Assembly: GCF_002343915.1 (NCBI RefSeq)
Contig: NZ_NETK01000001.1
Location: forward strand, 10,750,001 to 10,814,000
Source of the DNA: Nannocystis exedens
GTDB lineage: Bacteria > Myxococcota_A > Polyangia > Nannocystales > Nannocystaceae
Direction: 5' to 3'
DNA length: 64,000 nucleotides
Shown here: positions 62,071-64,000 of the stretch, piece after piece
How positions within the stretch are numbered: position 1 is the stretch's first letter
Layout of the letters: every line of letters begins with the position of its first letter
Made by a program: the position numbers and the translations under genes
The notes under the pieces: generated by a model
What the model was told of the DNA's origin: nothing
Databases searched by the model: none
What the model saw: the letters and a program-made list of their open reading frames with translations, nothing else

Positions 62071-62155
62071 GGCATGTCGTAGCGGGCATGTCGCACAGGA
62101 CATGCTCGCTGGGACCTTGCATCTCGGACATGTCCCGAGAGGACATGCCCAGGGC
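62071..62155. repeat. Array of six units at a convergent junction
   Basis: Units start at 62071, 62085, 62099, 62113, 62127 and 62142 (the last step is 15 bp). Cores are GGCATG, GGCATG, GACATG, GACCTTG, GACATG and GACATG. Flanks of the pairs match the arms ACATGTCC-CGAGA-GGACATG. Confidence 0.8.
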
Positions 62156-62172
62156 GCCGCGCGGCCCTCCGT

Positions 62173-62733
62173 TCATCCGACGCGGCGGCCGAGCAGCGCC
62201 TGCACGCGGTGGCGGTGGCCGCGGCTGGTGGTGAGGCTGGCGCCGTCGCGCAGGACGACCTCGTAGTCGCCGCCGAGCAGGCTGCGGACCTCGTGGATCC
62301 GCTCGATGCGGACGATGGAGGAGCGGCGGATCCGGGCGAAGCTGCGCGGGTCGAGCTCGGCCTCGAGGGTCGAGATCGACTCGCGCAGGACGTGGACGAC
62401 CACGTACTGGCCGGCGGCCTCGATCCAGTCGATCTCGGCGAGCGGGACGAACAGGGCCCGGCCGCCGTCGTGGATCACCAGCCGCTCGGGGCGAGCCGGC
62501 GCGCGCTCGGCCAGCAGGGCGGCGAGGCGGGCGTCGAGGCCGTCGCCGGCGGCGTCGAGGCGGGCGACGGCGCGGGCCAGGCGCCGGTCGTCGAACGGCT
62601 TGAGCAGGTAGTCGAGCGCGTGGACCTCGAAGGCCCGCACGGCGTAGCGATCGTGGGCGGTGGGGCCGACGGCGGCGACGACCTCGAAGCCGCTCATCTC
62701 CGGCATCTGCACGTCGAGGAAGACGACGTCGGG
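62173..62733 (-). pseudogene. LytTR response regulator, truncated at its N-terminus
   Basis: The remaining 186 codons run from PDVVFLDVQMPEMSGFEVV (phosphoacceptor Asp in LDVQMPEM) through the end of the receiver domain (DYLLKPFDDRRL) into a complete LytTR DNA-binding domain (LVIHDGGRALFVPLAEIDWI, RIRRSSIVRIERIHEV). The first ~50 residues of the receiver are missing; upstream DNA belongs to a different frame of a sensor kinase. An internal GTG at 62712 or ATG at 62706 could allow translation of a fragment without the phosphorylation site's N-terminal half. Confidence 0.75.
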
Positions 62734-63016
62734 AGAGCAGCTCGCCGACGAGGATGTCGCCGAGCGGCGCGGACCGGTCGATGAGGCGCAGCGACAGCCA
62801 GGTCTTGGCGGCGAACACCGCCACGAACGCGAGCCACAGGCCGAGAGCGCGGAGGACAGGGCGCACGAGGCCGGACGTGCTGATGACCTCGGAGGTCGAG
62901 GCGGTGCTGGTCGTGTTCGCGGCGGGAGAGCCGTGGGTGGTCGCCGTCCCTCCGGCGGCGGGCGGGGCGGGACAGGCGGCGAGGGCGACGAGGGCGACGA
63001 CGAGGGTGCGAGGCAT
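62733..63016 (-). pseudogene. Lipoprotein start fused to LytS-type sensor kinase N-terminus
   Basis: From ATG 63016 the frame encodes a lipoprotein signal (MPRTLVVALVALAAC) and a short Thr/Ser/Ala linker, then, without a stop, a membrane helix LGLWLAFVAVFAAKTWLSLR and APLGDILVGELLS, which resembles the first span of LytS-type histidine kinases. A GTG at 62866 is the likely original kinase start. At 62731-62737 the frame jumps to that of the response-regulator remnant. Two deletions would explain the mosaic: one joining lipoprotein to kinase, one joining kinase to regulator. Misassembly is the alternative. Confidence 0.6.
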
Positions 63017-63114
63017 GGACCGCGATTGGACCCGACGCGGCGGCCGGCGAGCCGCGGTCCGGCACGAACGACGGCGGCGGCGGCTCGAACCGACGCGGGC
63101 GCGGAACGAGGCGG

Positions 63115-64000
63115 TCACTCGCGGGGGCGCGCGCCGTCCTCGACGATCCGCTCGATCACGCGACCGCGGCGCAGCGCGGCTTCCCACGAGGACCGCATCG
63201 GCGCGCGCTGGTACAGGAGGTAGCGCGGCTGGCCGGCTACCTGGAGCACCACGGCCATCAGACCCTCGTCCTGATAGGGCTGCGAGGCGGCGGTGACCGA
63301 GAGGACCGGGACCCGGGCGAACGCCAGCCGCTCCCGGGCGTCGGCGACCTGCGGCGCGAAGTGACGGGCGCCGCCGAGGCGCGCGACGCGAGCGCCCGAG
63401 GCACGCCGCGCCTCGAGGTCGCGCTCGAGGTCGGCGCGCGCCAGCAAGGGACGACCCGGGACGGCGAATGGGTCGCCGAGGTCTTCGAGCCAGGCGCTGG
63501 CGAACACGACGTGGCCGCTCTCCTGGCCGACGAAACCGCGCTGCGGGGCCCGCTCGAGGTCGGGGTGCGTCAGCCACGAGGCCTGCTCGGCCGCGCTCAG
63601 ACCCAGGATCAGCTCGCCGAGGTGATCGGCAGCGAGCGGGCGGATCGGGTGCTCGGAGCGGGCGAACCGGCGGTCGACGCGGACGAGCTCGCAGGTGTGC
63701 GCGACGGGATGCGGAGCTGTCCGCGGGGACAGGCGAATCTCGCCGCGCACGAGGTCGAGGTGGGCGAGGTCGTCCGGGGTGGCCAGCTCGCACGCGACGT
63801 ACTCGGGCGCGGTGAGGGAGCGTCGCAGGCCGCGCCAGTGCGGCTCGGTCGGCGCGCGCAGGACGAGCAGCTCGTCGGGCGACGGATCGAGCGAGAACGC
63901 CGGCGCCGCCGGTGGCACGGGCGTCTCGACCGCCGGCGTGGCGCGGTTCGAATAGGCGAGGCGCGGTAGGTCCGGGGCTCGCGCTTGTGCCGGCGCAGGC
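63115..64000 (-). CDS. Unknown protein, 5' end outside window
   Basis: An open frame of 295 codons with no recognised domain. A GTG at 63918 could be a start, but the frame stays open with coding character to the window edge (APDLPRLAYSNRATPAVET), so the gene probably begins upstream. Visible segments are DELLVLRAPTEPHWRGLRRS, DHLGELILGLSAAEQASWLT, GFVGQESGHVVFASAWLEDL and VVLQVAGQPRYLLYQRAPMR. No membrane span is obvious in the visible part. A 14-bp pair is at 63714/63728. Confidence 0.65.
   Translation of the reverse strand, partial: PAPAQARAPDLPRLAYSNRATPAVETPVPPAAPAFSLDPSPDELLVLRAPTEPHWRGLRRSLTAPEYVACELATPDDLAHLDLVRGEIRLSPRTAPHPVAHTCELVRVDRRFARSEHPIRPLAADHLGELILGLSAAEQASWLTHPDLERAPQRGFVGQESGHVVFASAWLEDLGDPFAVPGRPLLARADLERDLEARRASGARVARLGGARHFAPQVADARERLAFARVPVLSVTAASQPYQDEGLMAVVLQVAGQPRYLLYQRAPMRSSWEAALRRGRVIERIVEDGARPRE

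Overview
The window is very GC-rich (well above 70% by eye), gene-dense DNA from a myxobacterium, most likely of the Nannocystis/Enhygromyxa group (Nannocystineae). Evidence for this: three Hanks-type Ser/Thr kinases, one of them a kinase/cyclase-like/ATPase/TPR giant; many secreted lipoproteins in which the lipobox is followed by a long Thr/Ser/Gly linker; DUF3857-transglutaminase proteins; and outer-membrane barrels ending in Phe. No rRNA, tRNA, CRISPR, insertion sequence or prophage was seen.

Layout. 1-2450: aldehyde dehydrogenase 3' end, then an NSS amino-acid transporter with a 34-residue MetS-like subunit. 2543-5657 (minus): small unknown protein, Cys-rich Kunitz-like lipoprotein, histidine ammonia-lyase. 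5888-9874: two single-pass Ser/Thr kinases. 9948-13010 (minus): FAD oxidoreductase fused to an acetoacetate-decarboxylase-like domain. 13313-16541: tandem paralogous propeller lipoproteins with a shared palindromic operator. 16618-22775 (minus): giant kinase, class III alcohol dehydrogenase, small lipoprotein. 22982-26155: DprA-like protein and acetyl-CoA synthetase. 26255-33962: two giant DUF3857/transglutaminase-fold proteins, the second without its catalytic Cys. 34203-36602 (minus): Lon. 36662-41317: a frameshifted membrane protein, a secreted membrane protein and a DUF2236 oxygenase. 41346-42740 (minus): MiaB. 42969-44204: PpiC foldase lipoprotein. 44632-47788: TetR/ABC exporter operon. 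47857-49623 (minus): BamA/TamA-like barrel followed by a headless coding remnant. 49809-53463: ceramidase-like and propeller lipoproteins. 53545-56609 (minus): old-yellow-enzyme homologue and two paralogous barrels. 56667-58887: purE-purK and an NTF2-like protein. 59050-62058: M16 peptidase lipoprotein. 62173-63016 (minus): mosaic remnants of a lipoprotein, a LytS-type kinase and a LytTR regulator. 63115-64000 (minus): partial unknown gene.

Two features run through the whole window. (1) A dispersed short palindrome family: arms like CCTGTCC/GGACAGG or ACATGTCC/GGACATGT separated by 4 nt, with half-sites repeating in an exact 14-bp register. It forms tandem arrays between genes (up to six contiguous units), above all at convergent gene ends, and it also lies inside dozens of coding sequences, apparently without changing protein length. 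I do not recognise it, and it is my best candidate for an undescribed system. (2) Many genes have a TANNNT -10 box ending 5-9 nt before the start codon, which predicts leaderless mRNAs.

Functionally the window mixes housekeeping genes (purEK, miaB, lon, ppiC, acs, hutH, class III ADH) with envelope and signalling genes typical of predatory or social myxobacteria. Start codons were chosen from conserved N-termini, signal peptides and upstream signals. Family assignments come from motif recognition only; no database search was run.
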